Positions 25,315 through 34,038 of a stretch of 64,000 nt of DNA are shown in pieces (positions within the stretch are counted from its first letter, which is position 1; each line of letters starts with the position of its first letter). The stretch is from positions 7,264 through 71,263 of the forward strand of contig NZ_JACRSZ010000018.1 of NCBI RefSeq assembly GCF_014385005.1. Direction: 5' to 3'. The DNA comes from Jingyaoa shaoxingensis (GTDB lineage Bacteria > Bacillota > Clostridia > Lachnospirales > Lachnospiraceae). A program made the position numbers and the translations under genes. The notes beneath the pieces are model-generated. The model saw only the letters and a list, made by a program, of their open reading frames with translations, was not told where the DNA came from and searched no databases.

Positions 25315-25365
25315 AATTTGCTGCCTGCCACCTGAAAAGGCGGAAGTCATCTCATATCTGATATA
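25315..25365. repeat. Diverged copy of the palindromic element at the spoIIAA/spoIIAB junction
   Basis: This 51-base stretch aligns without gaps, at 42 of 51 positions by my hand count, to the element at the right end of the window after its inner insertion (63685-63800) is removed. The best conserved part is AGTCATCTCATATCTGATAT. It covers the last codons of spoIIAA and most of the gap to spoIIAB. Only one arm of the outer palindrome is evident here. Confidence 0.5.
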
Positions 25366-25661
25366 TCCAGCATCTTATAAACACCTGATAAAGTAAGGAT
25401 TCTGCGAATCCGTTCATTAACGTGTACCGCTGTGACCGTTCCTCCCATAAAACGCATATTTTTATAGCGTCCCATAATCACTCCAATACCAGAACTGTCC
25501 ATAAACTGTGTCTGGGAAAAATCAAAAATGATCCTTCTTATATTCCTGCTCTGTAAAATCCGGTCTGCCTCCCTTCGGATCTTTTCTGAATTAAAATGAT
25601 CCACCTCTTCTGGCAGGCAGATGAACAAATCGGTACCTGCCACTTCAAAATACTGCTCCAT
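25347..25661 (-). CDS. spoIIAA: Anti-anti-sigma factor SpoIIAA
   Basis: A 104-residue STAS-domain protein. The phosphorylatable serine is in the motif [14 protein letters not shown]. When unphosphorylated it displaces sigma-F from SpoIIAB. It is about a dozen residues shorter than Bacillus SpoIIAA. The last codons (ISDMR and stop) lie in a stretch that aligns with a palindromic element at 63661-63828, so the natural C terminus may have been replaced. GGAGAG upstream of the ATG serves as ribosome site. It is the first gene of the sporulation operon. Confidence 0.95.
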   Translation of the reverse strand: MEQYFEVAGTDLFICLPEEVDHFNSEKIRREADRILQSRNIRRIIFDFSQTQFMDSSGIGVIMGRYKNMRFMGGTVTAVHVNERIRRILTLSGVYKMLDISDMR

Positions 25662-25692
25662 CTATGCTCTCCTTTTCAATGATAAAAAATGA

Positions 25693-25736
25693 TAACTATT
25701 CAGGTTCCACTGTCTGCGAAGGTACTGAACAGATAC
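25693..25736. repeat. Dispersed palindromic intergenic repeat, copy 3 (inverted)
   Basis: On the minus strand CTGTTCAGTACCTTCGCA (25715-25732) differs by one base from the family core, followed by CCTGAATAGTTATC to 25693. It lies in the leader of spoIIAA, just after the terminator of the upstream transcript. Confidence 0.6.
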
Positions 25737-25787
25737 AAAAAAGGAACCGCTGCATTACTGCAGCAGTCCCCACACTCAGAGGTTCCT
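25737..25787 (-). terminator. Terminator after the zinc-ribbon/TPR gene
   Basis: On the minus strand AGGAACC (25787-25781) pairs with GGTTCCT (25748-25742) and is followed by six T. Inside lies a second perfect hairpin GCTGCA/TGCAGC at 25749-25764. It separates the folC-TPR transcript from the spoIIA operon. Confidence 0.75.
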
Positions 25788-25801
25788 CTTTTGTTTAAGT
25801 T

Positions 25802-27445
25802 TTAATAAATCTGTATCCAGTTTCCACTCTCATCGTAATAACCGGATGTGGTATCACTGTAGCCGTTATCCTGACCAGTTCCATCAGTATAGTCGGATAC
25901 ATCCACAGTACCACCGTCCTGACTGGCTGAAGTATCCTGTGAATCCGTACTGTTCTGTGCATCTGTCTCTGCGCTATCTGTCGTACTGTCCGTGGTGCTG
26001 TCCTTCTTGCCGCCCGTACTCTTACCTGACTTGGCTGCCGTCAGAACAGAACTGTCTGTGATATACGGTGAAAGCAATTCTTCGTACTGTGGAAAACGAA
26101 CAATGATCTCTGCAAAGGTCTTGTCCGCATTCTCGGTATCATTCAGATTGTAATAAGAGAATGCCAGATAATACCATGCGTCATACTGGCTGTTATCCGC
26201 TTCTGTTGCCTTTTTCAAGGCCTCCGCTGCCTTCTTATAATCTCCTGAAGAATATGCGGTTGCTCCTTCACTGTACAGTGTGCTGTACATAGCCCCCTTA
26301 ACATTGCTGGTCATCGTCTCATACAGAGTCTTGGCTTCCCCTTCCAGACTGTCTGCCTCAATATCCCCCAGAGTAGCACCCGCCGTATTCTGATCTCCTG
26401 CCAGGAATTCATTTGCCGCTTTCAAAAGGGTATCATACCCATCTGCTTTATCCTGTGCATCCTGCATTGTCTTATTGGCATCATCTACCTTTGCCTGGTA
26501 ATCCTCAATCTCTTTTTCCAGACTGGTCACTTTTGCTGTCTCTGAAGCCAGCTTGGTATTGGCATCTGTTACAGACTTGCTTGCTTCCTGGTTAATCTTC
26601 CTGGTATTGGCCGGAATTCCAAGGAACCAGATCAGTGCTGCCCCCAGAGCAAATCCCATAAAAATATTCAGGAAAGTTGCCATGGCAGAACTGTCACGGA
26701 AAGTCGTCGGCTGGATAATCACATCGTTCCCATTCTTATAGGAAACAGGTCCCAGCATACGTGGTTCTTTTTCTTCTCCGTCTACCATCTTACGGAACCG
26801 TTTGCCGCCTTTGTTCAGGTTGGTTCCCACACCGGTTGCTTCCTCGATCTCGTGAAGATACCGCAGTGTGGTAGTGTTTGTTGTATCAATCTGAGCAGCC
26901 TTCTTCAGAAGCTTTCTTGCCTTTTCATATTCCTGCTGCTTCATATATACCAGTGCCAGAAGATGATATGCCTTGATCAGGTTCGGATTCTGTGACAGAA
27001 CCTTTTTCAGCTGAATCACAGCCATATCTTCATCATCCTGTTTGCAGTACAGCAGTGCCTGATTATATTTTTTGATCGTCTGGTTAATAGTATCCAGTTT
27101 ATTCTTATTCGCCTGCAGTTTTGCAATATAAAAGTCTGCAGCATTATTTTCTTCTACGGTATTCTTGCTGATTACCCATTCACTTAATGCAGATACCACT
27201 TCCCCTGTCTCATAATAAACAAGTCCCAGCAGATTCCTGGCGTCAATATTTTCCTTGTTGAACTTCAGACTTCTCTTCAGACAGGAAATCGCTCCGGACA
27301 GATCCCTGACGCTTGCCTTTTCCAGTCCTTCATTATAGAGAAGATTCGATATCCTGACAATACGCTTCTGAAGTGTCACATCTGCTCCGCATCCGGTACA
27401 GTAATCAATGGCAGATAAAGGTGTCCCGCAGTAAATACATCTCAT
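25802..27445 (-). CDS. Zinc-ribbon, TPR-repeat membrane protein
   Basis: A 547-residue protein of unknown function. It begins with a zinc ribbon (CIYCG at the start and CTGCG at about 18-22), followed by TPR-like helical repeats (about 35-200). A single membrane helix lies near 265-280 (FLNIFMGFALGAALIWFLG), then a coiled coil (TKVTSLEKEIEDYQ region), two more TPR-like repeats (GDYKKAAEALKKATEADN) and a Ser/Thr/Asp-rich tail with a Tyr/Gly-rich end. Topology suggests cytoplasmic N-terminal repeats and extracellular C-terminal repeats. It is the last gene of the folC unit, before a terminator. A scaffold or complex-assembly role is only inference. Confidence 0.75.
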   Translation of the reverse strand: MRCIYCGTPLSAIDYCTGCGADVTLQKRIVRISNLLYNEGLEKASVRDLSGAISCLKRSLKFNKENIDARNLLGLVYYETGEVVSALSEWVISKNTVEENNAADFYIAKLQANKNKLDTINQTIKKYNQALLYCKQDDEDMAVIQLKKVLSQNPNLIKAYHLLALVYMKQQEYEKARKLLKKAAQIDTTNTTTLRYLHEIEEATGVGTNLNKGGKRFRKMVDGEEKEPRMLGPVSYKNGNDVIIQPTTFRDSSAMATFLNIFMGFALGAALIWFLGIPANTRKINQEASKSVTDANTKLASETAKVTSLEKEIEDYQAKVDDANKTMQDAQDKADGYDTLLKAANEFLAGDQNTAGATLGDIEADSLEGEAKTLYETMTSNVKGAMYSTLYSEGATAYSSGDYKKAAEALKKATEADNSQYDAWYYLAFSYYNLNDTENADKTFAEIIVRFPQYEELLSPYITDSSVLTAAKSGKSTGGKKDSTTDSTTDSAETDAQNSTDSQDTSASQDGGTVDVSDYTDGTGQDNGYSDTTSGYYDESGNWIQIY

Positions 27446-27457
27446 AGCGTGTCCCCC

Positions 27458-27604
27458 TTATCTTTTCTTGTTCTTTTCTTCCTGAATCATCTCTTTCAGA
27501 ATATCAGTAACATCGGTAAAATCTCTTTTATAGATTGCATCTTCAGCTTCATTCACATCCAGGCTTGGATGAAACTTCTTCAGTTCCTCTTCGTAATTAA
27601 TCAT
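27458..27604 (-). CDS. Small conserved-looking ORF between folC and the TPR gene
   Basis: A 48-residue reading frame (begins MINYEEELKKFHPSLDVNEA and ends in KNKKR) with an ATG overlapping the folC stop by eight bases and an AGGAG seven bases upstream inside folC. It ends 12 bases before the TPR gene, so it fills the gap exactly. It is highly charged and predicted helical, without membrane segments. I do not recognise it. The overlap and ribosome site support it being a real gene. Confidence 0.6.
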   Translation of the reverse strand: MINYEEELKKFHPSLDVNEAEDAIYKRDFTDVTDILKEMIQEEKNKKR

Positions 27605-28901
27605 GCTTCTTCTCCTCTATCACTTTCTTCACTTCGCCTACCAGATACAGGGATCCAACGCAAAACAGAAGTCCGTCTCCCTTTTTCACCATAGCAGTGT
27701 CAAAAGCTTCTTCGATACTGCTGATGGCAGTGACAGGTACACTGGTAAACTTTCGGAAGACTGCTGCCAGTTCTTCTGCCGGAACAATTCTGCTTCCGTG
27801 AATCTCGGTAACGACCACTTCCTGAATACAGCCGGTGTCACAGATAGTATGTACCATTTTTTCATAATTCTTCTCAACTACTGCCGAAAACAGCATCACG
27901 ATTCTTCTGCTGCTTCCTACCTGTCTGAGCGTACGTACAAATTCATGGACGCCATCTTCATTGTGCGCACCGTCTACGATCACGCCTGGCAGTACTGTCT
28001 CCATTCTTCCCTGCCATCTGGTATCCCGGATTGCCTGAAGACGTGTCTCAAGACCGATCTCGTGCTGCGGATCAATCTCTTCCATTGCAAGAAGTGCCAG
28101 TGCACTGTTTCTCACCTGATACGGTGCAAGATATGGCACGGTAATCACATGTCCCTGATAAAATGATTCATCAAACAGATAATCCACACTGTGGTCTGTA
28201 GATCCCTGTATACTCAGTTTTTCTTCATACAACGGAACCGCTTTCGCATTCTCTTCTTCTGCCTTTTGCAGAATCACTTTCTCTGCGCGCTTTTCTCTTC
28301 CATCATACACAATCGGTATACCCTGTTTGATAATGCCTGCCTTTTCTCCTGCAATCTCTTCGATGGTATCTCCAAGAATCTCTGTATGATCCAGACTGAT
28401 AGATGTAATCACTGTTACAACCGGTTTTTCTACTATATTCGTAGCATCCAGTCTGCCGCCCAGCCCTGTCTCCAGAATGAGATACTCTACCTGTGCTTTC
28501 TCAAAGATCACCATACCAATGGCAAAAAGCAGTTCAAAATATGCCGGATGATAAAAGCCATCCTTCTGCATCTCTTCTACCAGCTTCATTACCCGTTCAT
28601 ACGCATCCAGAAAAATTTCATCACTGACCGGTTCATTATTAATCTGAAAACGCTCATTGATCTTAACCAGATGAGGGGATGTAAATAATCCGGTCCTCTT
28701 TCCACCTTCTGTCAGCATCGAAGATAAAAATGCACAGACAGAGCCTTTTCCGTTTGTACCAGCCACGTGAATCACTTTCATGTGACGTTCCGGATGCCCC
28801 AGTCGTCGAATCAGTTCCATGGTATTCTCTGGTTTGTTCTTTGATGTAAACTTCGGTACACTATTAATATAAGCTTCCGCTTCTTTGTATGTCATATTCA
28901 T
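27597..28901 (-). CDS. folC: Folylpolyglutamate synthase/dihydrofolate synthase (first paralogue)
   Basis: This Mur-ligase-like enzyme adds glutamate to folates and may also join dihydropteroate with glutamate. The P-loop is HVAGTNGKGSV, the LETGLGGRLDATN motif binds substrate and metal, TSISLDHTEILGDT follows, and the C-terminal domain has VDGAHNEDGV. It is 434 residues, the usual length. It is the first gene of a unit with the 48-residue ORF and the TPR protein. A second paralogue sits at 40191; this one has the more standard LGGRLDATN motif and is the better candidate for the bifunctional enzyme. Confidence 0.9.
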   Translation of the reverse strand: MNMTYKEAEAYINSVPKFTSKNKPENTMELIRRLGHPERHMKVIHVAGTNGKGSVCAFLSSMLTEGGKRTGLFTSPHLVKINERFQINNEPVSDEIFLDAYERVMKLVEEMQKDGFYHPAYFELLFAIGMVIFEKAQVEYLILETGLGGRLDATNIVEKPVVTVITSISLDHTEILGDTIEEIAGEKAGIIKQGIPIVYDGREKRAEKVILQKAEEENAKAVPLYEEKLSIQGSTDHSVDYLFDESFYQGHVITVPYLAPYQVRNSALALLAMEEIDPQHEIGLETRLQAIRDTRWQGRMETVLPGVIVDGAHNEDGVHEFVRTLRQVGSSRRIVMLFSAVVEKNYEKMVHTICDTGCIQEVVVTEIHGSRIVPAEELAAVFRKFTSVPVTAISSIEEAFDTAMVKKGDGLLFCVGSLYLVGEVKKVIEEKKHD

Positions 28902-28934
28902 TCATCTTCCAATCTCTTTAGTTGTTTCTTATCT

Positions 28935-28963
28935 ATCATATATACTTCAAACTCTGAATGCAA
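28935..28963 (-). promoter_or_regulatory. Promoter of the folC-TPR unit
   Basis: Minus-strand TTGCAT (28958-28963) and TATGAT (28935-28940) are 17 bases apart, about 35 bases before the folC start. Four and five of six bases match the consensus hexamers. Confidence 0.55.
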
Positions 28964-29004
28964 GTAAAATTTTTCGCACAATTCGCCATAAAAGCTCTGG
29001 CTAT

Positions 29005-29043
29005 GAAAATGATCCGGTAATAAAAATCTTCCGGATCATTTTC
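29005..29043 (-). terminator. Terminator after the solute-binding protein gene
   Basis: GAAAATGATCCGG (29005-29017) pairs perfectly with CCGGATCATTTTC (29031-29043). On the minus strand the hairpin lies directly after the stop of the solute-binding gene; the AT-rich lower stem provides the T-rich end. Confidence 0.8.
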
Positions 29044-29046
29044 ATT

Positions 29047-29826
29047 TTATTCAGTTATATCTTCTGTGGACTCTTCTTCCGTCTCTTCTCCCAGATATTT
29101 TTCCACCATTTTATCCAACTCCCCTGTCTCCTTCATTGTTGCCAGTGCATCATTGATATCTGTCATCAGTTCTTCATCCTCTGCACTTGCTGTAATTACA
29201 AAGTTCTGCCCATCAGATATGCTGTCACAGATATACAGATTCTCCGACTGGCAGCAAAAATACCGGGCAGCTTTTTCATCTAAAATCAGGGCATCAATCT
29301 CTCCTTTTTCCAGAGCATTCACCGCATCACCTTCTTTTTCATATACAGTTGCAGTTTCCTGGCTGAGTTCTTCTGCCAGCGTTTCCCCCTGAAGTGTATC
29401 GGCAGCCCCGATCTTCTTTCCCTGTAGATCTTCCCTCTGAAATTCTTCTGTCGTCTGTTCTCCTGCCATAAGGATGGCATATTTTACATCCATATATCCA
29501 TCTGAAAAAAGCATGGTATCTGTTTCTTCTTCCGGTTTTACCACTCTTCCCATGGCAATCCGTGTCTTGCCTGACTGTACGGCATCAAATATGGAATCAA
29601 AAGACATATTACAGATTTCAAGTTCCATTCCCAGTTCTTCTGCTATCATTCTGGCAATCTCCATGTCAATACCGACAATCTCCTGATCATCACAATATTC
29701 ATAAGGCGGGAAGTCCGCACATGTTGCCACACTTAATGTTCCTGTATAAGAAGCACGTGCCCCCGCCGGCATTGCTGCTGCCGCCAGAGCTGTCAATGTC
29801 AGAATCTTTTTACTTTTTTTCTGCAT
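29047..29826 (-). CDS. Orphan solute-binding protein (amino-acid type)
   Basis: A 259-residue type 2 periplasmic-binding fold protein of the polar amino acid family: TLSVATCADFPPYEYCDDQEIVGIDMEIARMIAEELG begins the domain and AMGRVVKPEEETDTMLFSDGYM follows. A signal peptide ends near ARAS. There is no lipobox cysteine, no membrane helix and no ABC permease or ATPase next to it, so either it is secreted or its anchor is not visible. The C terminus is very acidic (LGEETEEESTEDITE). Its start overlaps the end of the YfhO-like gene by 17 bases, and a terminator follows. Confidence 0.82.
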   Translation of the reverse strand: MQKKSKKILTLTALAAAAMPAGARASYTGTLSVATCADFPPYEYCDDQEIVGIDMEIARMIAEELGMELEICNMSFDSIFDAVQSGKTRIAMGRVVKPEEETDTMLFSDGYMDVKYAILMAGEQTTEEFQREDLQGKKIGAADTLQGETLAEELSQETATVYEKEGDAVNALEKGEIDALILDEKAARYFCCQSENLYICDSISDGQNFVITASAEDEELMTDINDALATMKETGELDKMVEKYLGEETEEESTEDITE

Positions 29827-32512
29827 ACTTTCTTTTCCTCCTTATAAACAGCGCTGCTGCAAAGATTCCAAGAGAAATCATGGAAATCACAATACTGATC
29901 CTGATTCCCGGCATTTCATACCGCAGTTCCACCGCATGTGTCCCTGCTTTGAGATCCAGTCCCATATACATAATATTCACTTTTCGAATCGGCACCTTTT
30001 CTCCATCCACATAAGCACTCCAGCCATTCTGATACGGGATACTCAGAACCAACAGCTGATCTTTCTCTGCTTCTACCGTTCCGGATACTGTATTCAGTTC
30101 TTCTTTCACATTCTGCAGAGATGACGCCTTTCTCTGCTGTACATATTCATCCAGTTTCTCCATAGGCTGGCAATATACGGAAATATCATCCACTGTCATA
30201 GTACACTTCTTATTAAAACGGATAGTACAGTAGGTCTTTCCCTTTTCTGCATAACCCAGATTGAACAGATAATCCTCCTGCCTGGTATTATATGCATTCG
30301 CATCTCCATGATAGCAATACGAGATATCATAACTTCCATCATCAGATTCAAAATAAAACCAGACTTTTCCGGCGCCTTTCATGCTCAGTGACTCCAGGTT
30401 AATATAGGTTTCTGACTGATCCAGTCCATCAAACCATAACGTCATGGTTGCATTTTTCTTTTTTACCTGTATCTTACCACCATCGAAAGTGATTCCGTCA
30501 CTGCATTCTATCTTCTTTACCGGCACTTTCTGCCCTGATATAGTCAGTTCGCTAATATCTGCTGTCTGATCCTGCTCAGTCACTTCATCCACTACCGCGG
30601 CCTGAAGCATAGCTTCCTGCCTTGCTGCCGTATCCAACTGCTCAAGCTCTTCTCTGGAAATCACCTTATCATATCCATAGCCCAGCGGAAGCACATTCTG
30701 ATTCTCATAGATGGTATAATATACCTCGTCCCGCAGTACTTCTTTTACTTTCTCATATCCATACGGGATCTCACTGTCAGAATCACTTTCAGGCACCTGA
30801 TATTTGACGCATGCCAGTGCGTCCAGGAAACCTCTTGCATCAAATCCCCTTACTCTGACCAGGCTCCAGGAAGACAATCCCATTTCACGATAAAAATCAA
30901 TCATAGCCTTTGCCAATGTACTGGAATAATAAACCACACCCTTATACCCCAGCATCATAGATGCCCCCTGCACATTAGACTGGCTCTTTCTGGAATAAGA
31001 CCGGTAAAATCCGGTATCATCCAGTTCATCCAGTACTTTCAACGGAGTATTCGTTGCCTGCTCCACAACTTTCCCTCTGTTCGTAAACTCATATACCATT
31101 CCATCAAATCGAAAACGATATGCCCCAGTCACCCACAGAGAAATTACCACTGTCACAGGAATTGCACTCCTGCGAATCCATTGAGGTATGTTGATTCTTC
31201 TGTTCAGAAGCAGCAGAATCACCCAGGTTCCAAAAAGTCCCACACCAGCTGCTACAACCGAAAGTTCATACTTCTGGTGCAAAAGCATCTTCCCTATCCC
31301 CAGATACAGATATGGCTGCATGCATACAAAGCTGACTGCCAGATCACGTCCGGACAGATTTTTCAACTCTTCTGACATCTTTGCCGTAATCACCGCAATC
31401 AGCATGGCATAGGCATAACACCAGCGGTTATTCAGTGCCCCGAATCCGCTGAATACAAATCCGAATACCGGGATCATACAGAATAAAGTTCCCGTCAGAA
31501 ATGCTGCTTTCAGGGTCTTATTTCCTTTGCGCAAAAACAAAATCTCCACGCAGATATAAGACAATGGGATAAAGCCCAGCCACAGCCATCTGCCCGGTGA
31601 GATCTCTGCTGAAAGAAAGCTCTGGTAAAAGTTTTGAATCCAGTTACTTCCGTAATTCCAAAGTGAGATTCTCTTTTCTACCGTCACTCCCGATCTGGAC
31701 GATGTCAGGTAATCTGCAAAGGTATTAAAAAATGTAATATTGGCAATTCCAATTCCCAGCAGATAAGAACCGATAATTGTTCTCATGCGTAGGAAAAATT
31801 CCCTGATACTCTTCTTCTCTTCTCCACAAAAAAAACGTATCAGGAAATACACTCCCATCAGGAGCGTATTCATATAAGTAAAATAATATCCACACCAGAG
31901 ACTGACAGCTACAAAAACAGTACACAGATACCACCGCCTCTTCCGGTATATCTCTTCCATGGCAAGGAGTAATAGCGGAAGTGTTATCATTGGTATAATA
32001 AAATGGCTGTGACGCATACCGGCAAACAGACCATAACCCGAAAAAACATATACCATACTTCCAATCAGACACTGCAATTTTGTATAACGGAAGTATCTTA
32101 AAAATGCAGTCAGGCTCAGCCCTGCCAAATAAAATCTCAGCACGATCAGGAATCCATATGCCAGTTCAATCTGACTCTCATCAAATAACAAATATAACCA
32201 GTACAATGGCTCCATATGAAGTGGTACAGAATCCCCCATTCCAATGCGGAAATCATACATCCGAAAAGCCTGTTCTCCATTCAGGAGATTCTTTATCATC
32301 TCCTTCATGCTGGTAATAAAATAGGATGCCTTCGGCACATACTGAGACGAAACATCTGTCGTCCAGCAGAAACTTTTCTGCTTCATTATAAACCATATAA
32401 AGACTCCTGTTGAAACCAGTGCAAACAGGAGCGTATACCAGCCTATGTAACCTGCCGCTCTTTTTCTGTCTGTTCTATGCTGTTCTTTTTTATATTCTCT
32501 GTTTTCTGTCAT
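29810..32512 (-). CDS. YfhO-family multi-spanning membrane protein
   Basis: About 900 residues. The first 480 or so contain many hydrophobic helices typical of YfhO/GT-C-type membrane proteins, beginning after a charged tail. The rest is a mainly beta extracellular region with one last helix and a basic tail (FIRRKRKYAEKK). The motif WTTDVSSQYVPKASYF near the start resembles the first extracellular loop of this family. YfhO proteins are proposed to modify teichoic acids or other glycopolymers; the substrate is unknown here. ATG 32512 is chosen because AAAGGAAA lies just upstream; a TTG at 32545 is less likely. It is divergent from the L,D-transpeptidase gene, suggesting a shared cell-envelope theme. 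Confidence 0.85.
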   Translation of the reverse strand: MTENREYKKEQHRTDRKRAAGYIGWYTLLFALVSTGVFIWFIMKQKSFCWTTDVSSQYVPKASYFITSMKEMIKNLLNGEQAFRMYDFRIGMGDSVPLHMEPLYWLYLLFDESQIELAYGFLIVLRFYLAGLSLTAFLRYFRYTKLQCLIGSMVYVFSGYGLFAGMRHSHFIIPMITLPLLLLAMEEIYRKRRWYLCTVFVAVSLWCGYYFTYMNTLLMGVYFLIRFFCGEEKKSIREFFLRMRTIIGSYLLGIGIANITFFNTFADYLTSSRSGVTVEKRISLWNYGSNWIQNFYQSFLSAEISPGRWLWLGFIPLSYICVEILFLRKGNKTLKAAFLTGTLFCMIPVFGFVFSGFGALNNRWCYAYAMLIAVITAKMSEELKNLSGRDLAVSFVCMQPYLYLGIGKMLLHQKYELSVVAAGVGLFGTWVILLLLNRRINIPQWIRRSAIPVTVVISLWVTGAYRFRFDGMVYEFTNRGKVVEQATNTPLKVLDELDDTGFYRSYSRKSQSNVQGASMMLGYKGVVYYSSTLAKAMIDFYREMGLSSWSLVRVRGFDARGFLDALACVKYQVPESDSDSEIPYGYEKVKEVLRDEVYYTIYENQNVLPLGYGYDKVISREELEQLDTAARQEAMLQAAVVDEVTEQDQTADISELTISGQKVPVKKIECSDGITFDGGKIQVKKKNATMTLWFDGLDQSETYINLESLSMKGAGKVWFYFESDDGSYDISYCYHGDANAYNTRQEDYLFNLGYAEKGKTYCTIRFNKKCTMTVDDISVYCQPMEKLDEYVQQRKASSLQNVKEELNTVSGTVEAEKDQLLVLSIPYQNGWSAYVDGEKVPIRKVNIMYMGLDLKAGTHAVELRYEMPGIRISIVISMISLGIFAAALFIRRKRKYAEKK

Positions 32513-32602
32513 AAATTTTCCTTTATTTCTTCTATGTTTATTCAAATTATATGAGAAAAAAAATAGTGTGTCAAGGAAAGGTAACTTTCAATACTTTAGC
32601 AT

Positions 32603-32631
32603 TTGACATCTTTTTCCGCTGACAGTATAAT
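32603..32631 (+). promoter_or_regulatory. Consensus sigma-A promoter of the L,D-transpeptidase gene
   Basis: TTGACA (32603-32608) and TATAAT (32626-32631) are both perfect and spaced by 17 bases. The gene begins 48 bases downstream. This is the strongest promoter by consensus in the window, suggesting high expression. Confidence 0.85.
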
Positions 32632-32679
32632 AGACTATATTTCTATATCATAAATTATTAATTAAGGAAAGGGAATGAC

Positions 32680-33963
32680 ATGAAACAGCATCTTAAACGG
32701 ATTTTTCCGCTTCTCTGTCTTTTTCTGCTTCTCTGCTGTTCATCTGTAACAGCAGCATCTATACCAGGAAAAGTAACAGGCCTGAAGGCAACTGCAAAGG
32801 AAACTTCTATCAAACTCACATGGCATAAAACAGCAAAGGCATCTAAATATGCTATTTATCGTGTTGATAAGAACCATTCTAAAGCTGTCTTAGTAAAAAA
32901 GACTTCCTCTACTACTTATCGAACCAAAGGTGTGCTGGGTGTTACTTACTATTACAAGGTATGTGCCCTGAATTCTGCCAATCAAAGCGGTGCTTTTTCT
33001 TCTGTTGTTGGTGTGAGGCCAACAGCTGCCAGACCTGCTAAACCTAAGAATTTTACCGTAAAATCAAGGGGCAATAAATCCATCACTTTCAAATGGTCAA
33101 AAGTCAGCGGTAAAGCCAACGGTTATGTTATTGAACGTTACAATCCGACTACAAAAGCGTATGAAACAGTAAAAACCATCTCCTCCAAATCTCAGAGAGA
33201 AGCTACTGTTTCCCGGTTAACAGCAGATACTACTTACAAATTCCGTATCAGAAGTTATCGTACCGTTTCGAACCAGAAAGTTTACAGTAATCCGTCTTCT
33301 ACCGTTTCCGCAACGGCAATCGCACTTACCGATGAAGTGAAATCCATACGGAGACCATATTACACAACCAAATTAAAGAAGTCTGTAACGGTTACTTCGA
33401 ACGGACGCAAAATTACACTGAAAAAAGGAACCCGCATTCTGGCAACATCCAAGCATGGCCGCTATGTCAATGCTTATACCAGCTCCGGCAGCCGTATAAA
33501 AATCAGACGTTCTTCTCTGAAATATACCGGGCTTGATTCTACCGCAGATTACAGTAAAAAGACAAAAGAACAATTTATCAATCTGCGTGGAATCTCAAGC
33601 AGAACCAGCCGTCTGATCTGGGTATCCCAGCGCACATACAGAACTAACATCTTTAAGGGATCTACCGGAAAATGGAAACTGGTAAAAAGTTATAAGTGTA
33701 TCATCGGAAGATGGCAGAATCGTACCTCCGGAGGCATTCATAGAATTCTCAGAAAAGTATATTATGGAAGTTATGGTGCTCCGTGTCTTACCTTTACCAG
33801 AGGACAGGGAACCTCCAGCTATCCAACCGGATGTGCTTTCCATCATTATGTTGACGGCAACCGCACTGGTGCCAAATCTCACGGTTGTGTCCGTATGAGC
33901 AGAAGTGCCTTAATCTATATGTATAATACCTGCCCAACCGGAACTACTGTATTTGTATATTAA
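32680..33963 (+). CDS. Secreted FN3-containing L,D-transpeptidase
   Basis: A 427-residue secreted protein. A signal peptide (LFLLLCCSSVTAAS) is followed by two fibronectin type III domains (about residues 28-112 and 115-212), a linker resembling an SH3-like fold, and a C-terminal YkuD domain. The catalytic motif SHGCVRMS places the nucleophile at about Cys403, with an upstream His in FHHYV. Such enzymes make 3-3 cross-links in peptidoglycan or attach proteins to it. The protein is very rich in Lys, Arg and Thr. A hairpin terminator follows its stop. Confidence 0.92.
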   Translation: MKQHLKRIFPLLCLFLLLCCSSVTAASIPGKVTGLKATAKETSIKLTWHKTAKASKYAIYRVDKNHSKAVLVKKTSSTTYRTKGVLGVTYYYKVCALNSANQSGAFSSVVGVRPTAARPAKPKNFTVKSRGNKSITFKWSKVSGKANGYVIERYNPTTKAYETVKTISSKSQREATVSRLTADTTYKFRIRSYRTVSNQKVYSNPSSTVSATAIALTDEVKSIRRPYYTTKLKKSVTVTSNGRKITLKKGTRILATSKHGRYVNAYTSSGSRIKIRRSSLKYTGLDSTADYSKKTKEQFINLRGISSRTSRLIWVSQRTYRTNIFKGSTGKWKLVKSYKCIIGRWQNRTSGGIHRILRKVYYGSYGAPCLTFTRGQGTSSYPTGCAFHHYVDGNRTGAKSHGCVRMSRSALIYMYNTCPTGTTVFVY

Positions 33964-33983
33964 ATATCACTGATAACATCTAA

Positions 33984-34010
33984 AATAGCTGTCGCAACTC
34001 GACAGCTATT
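33984..34010. terminator. Bidirectional terminator between the L,D-transpeptidase and ppk
   Basis: AATAGCTGTCG (33984-33994) pairs perfectly with CGACAGCTATT (34000-34010), followed by TTT on the plus strand and preceded by AAAA, so it can stop both convergent transcripts. Just beyond, 34014-34037 resembles one arm of the palindromic element seen at 25339 and 63802 (about 20 of 24 bases). Confidence 0.8.
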
Positions 34011-34038
34011 TTTAATATCAGATATGAAATAACTTCTT

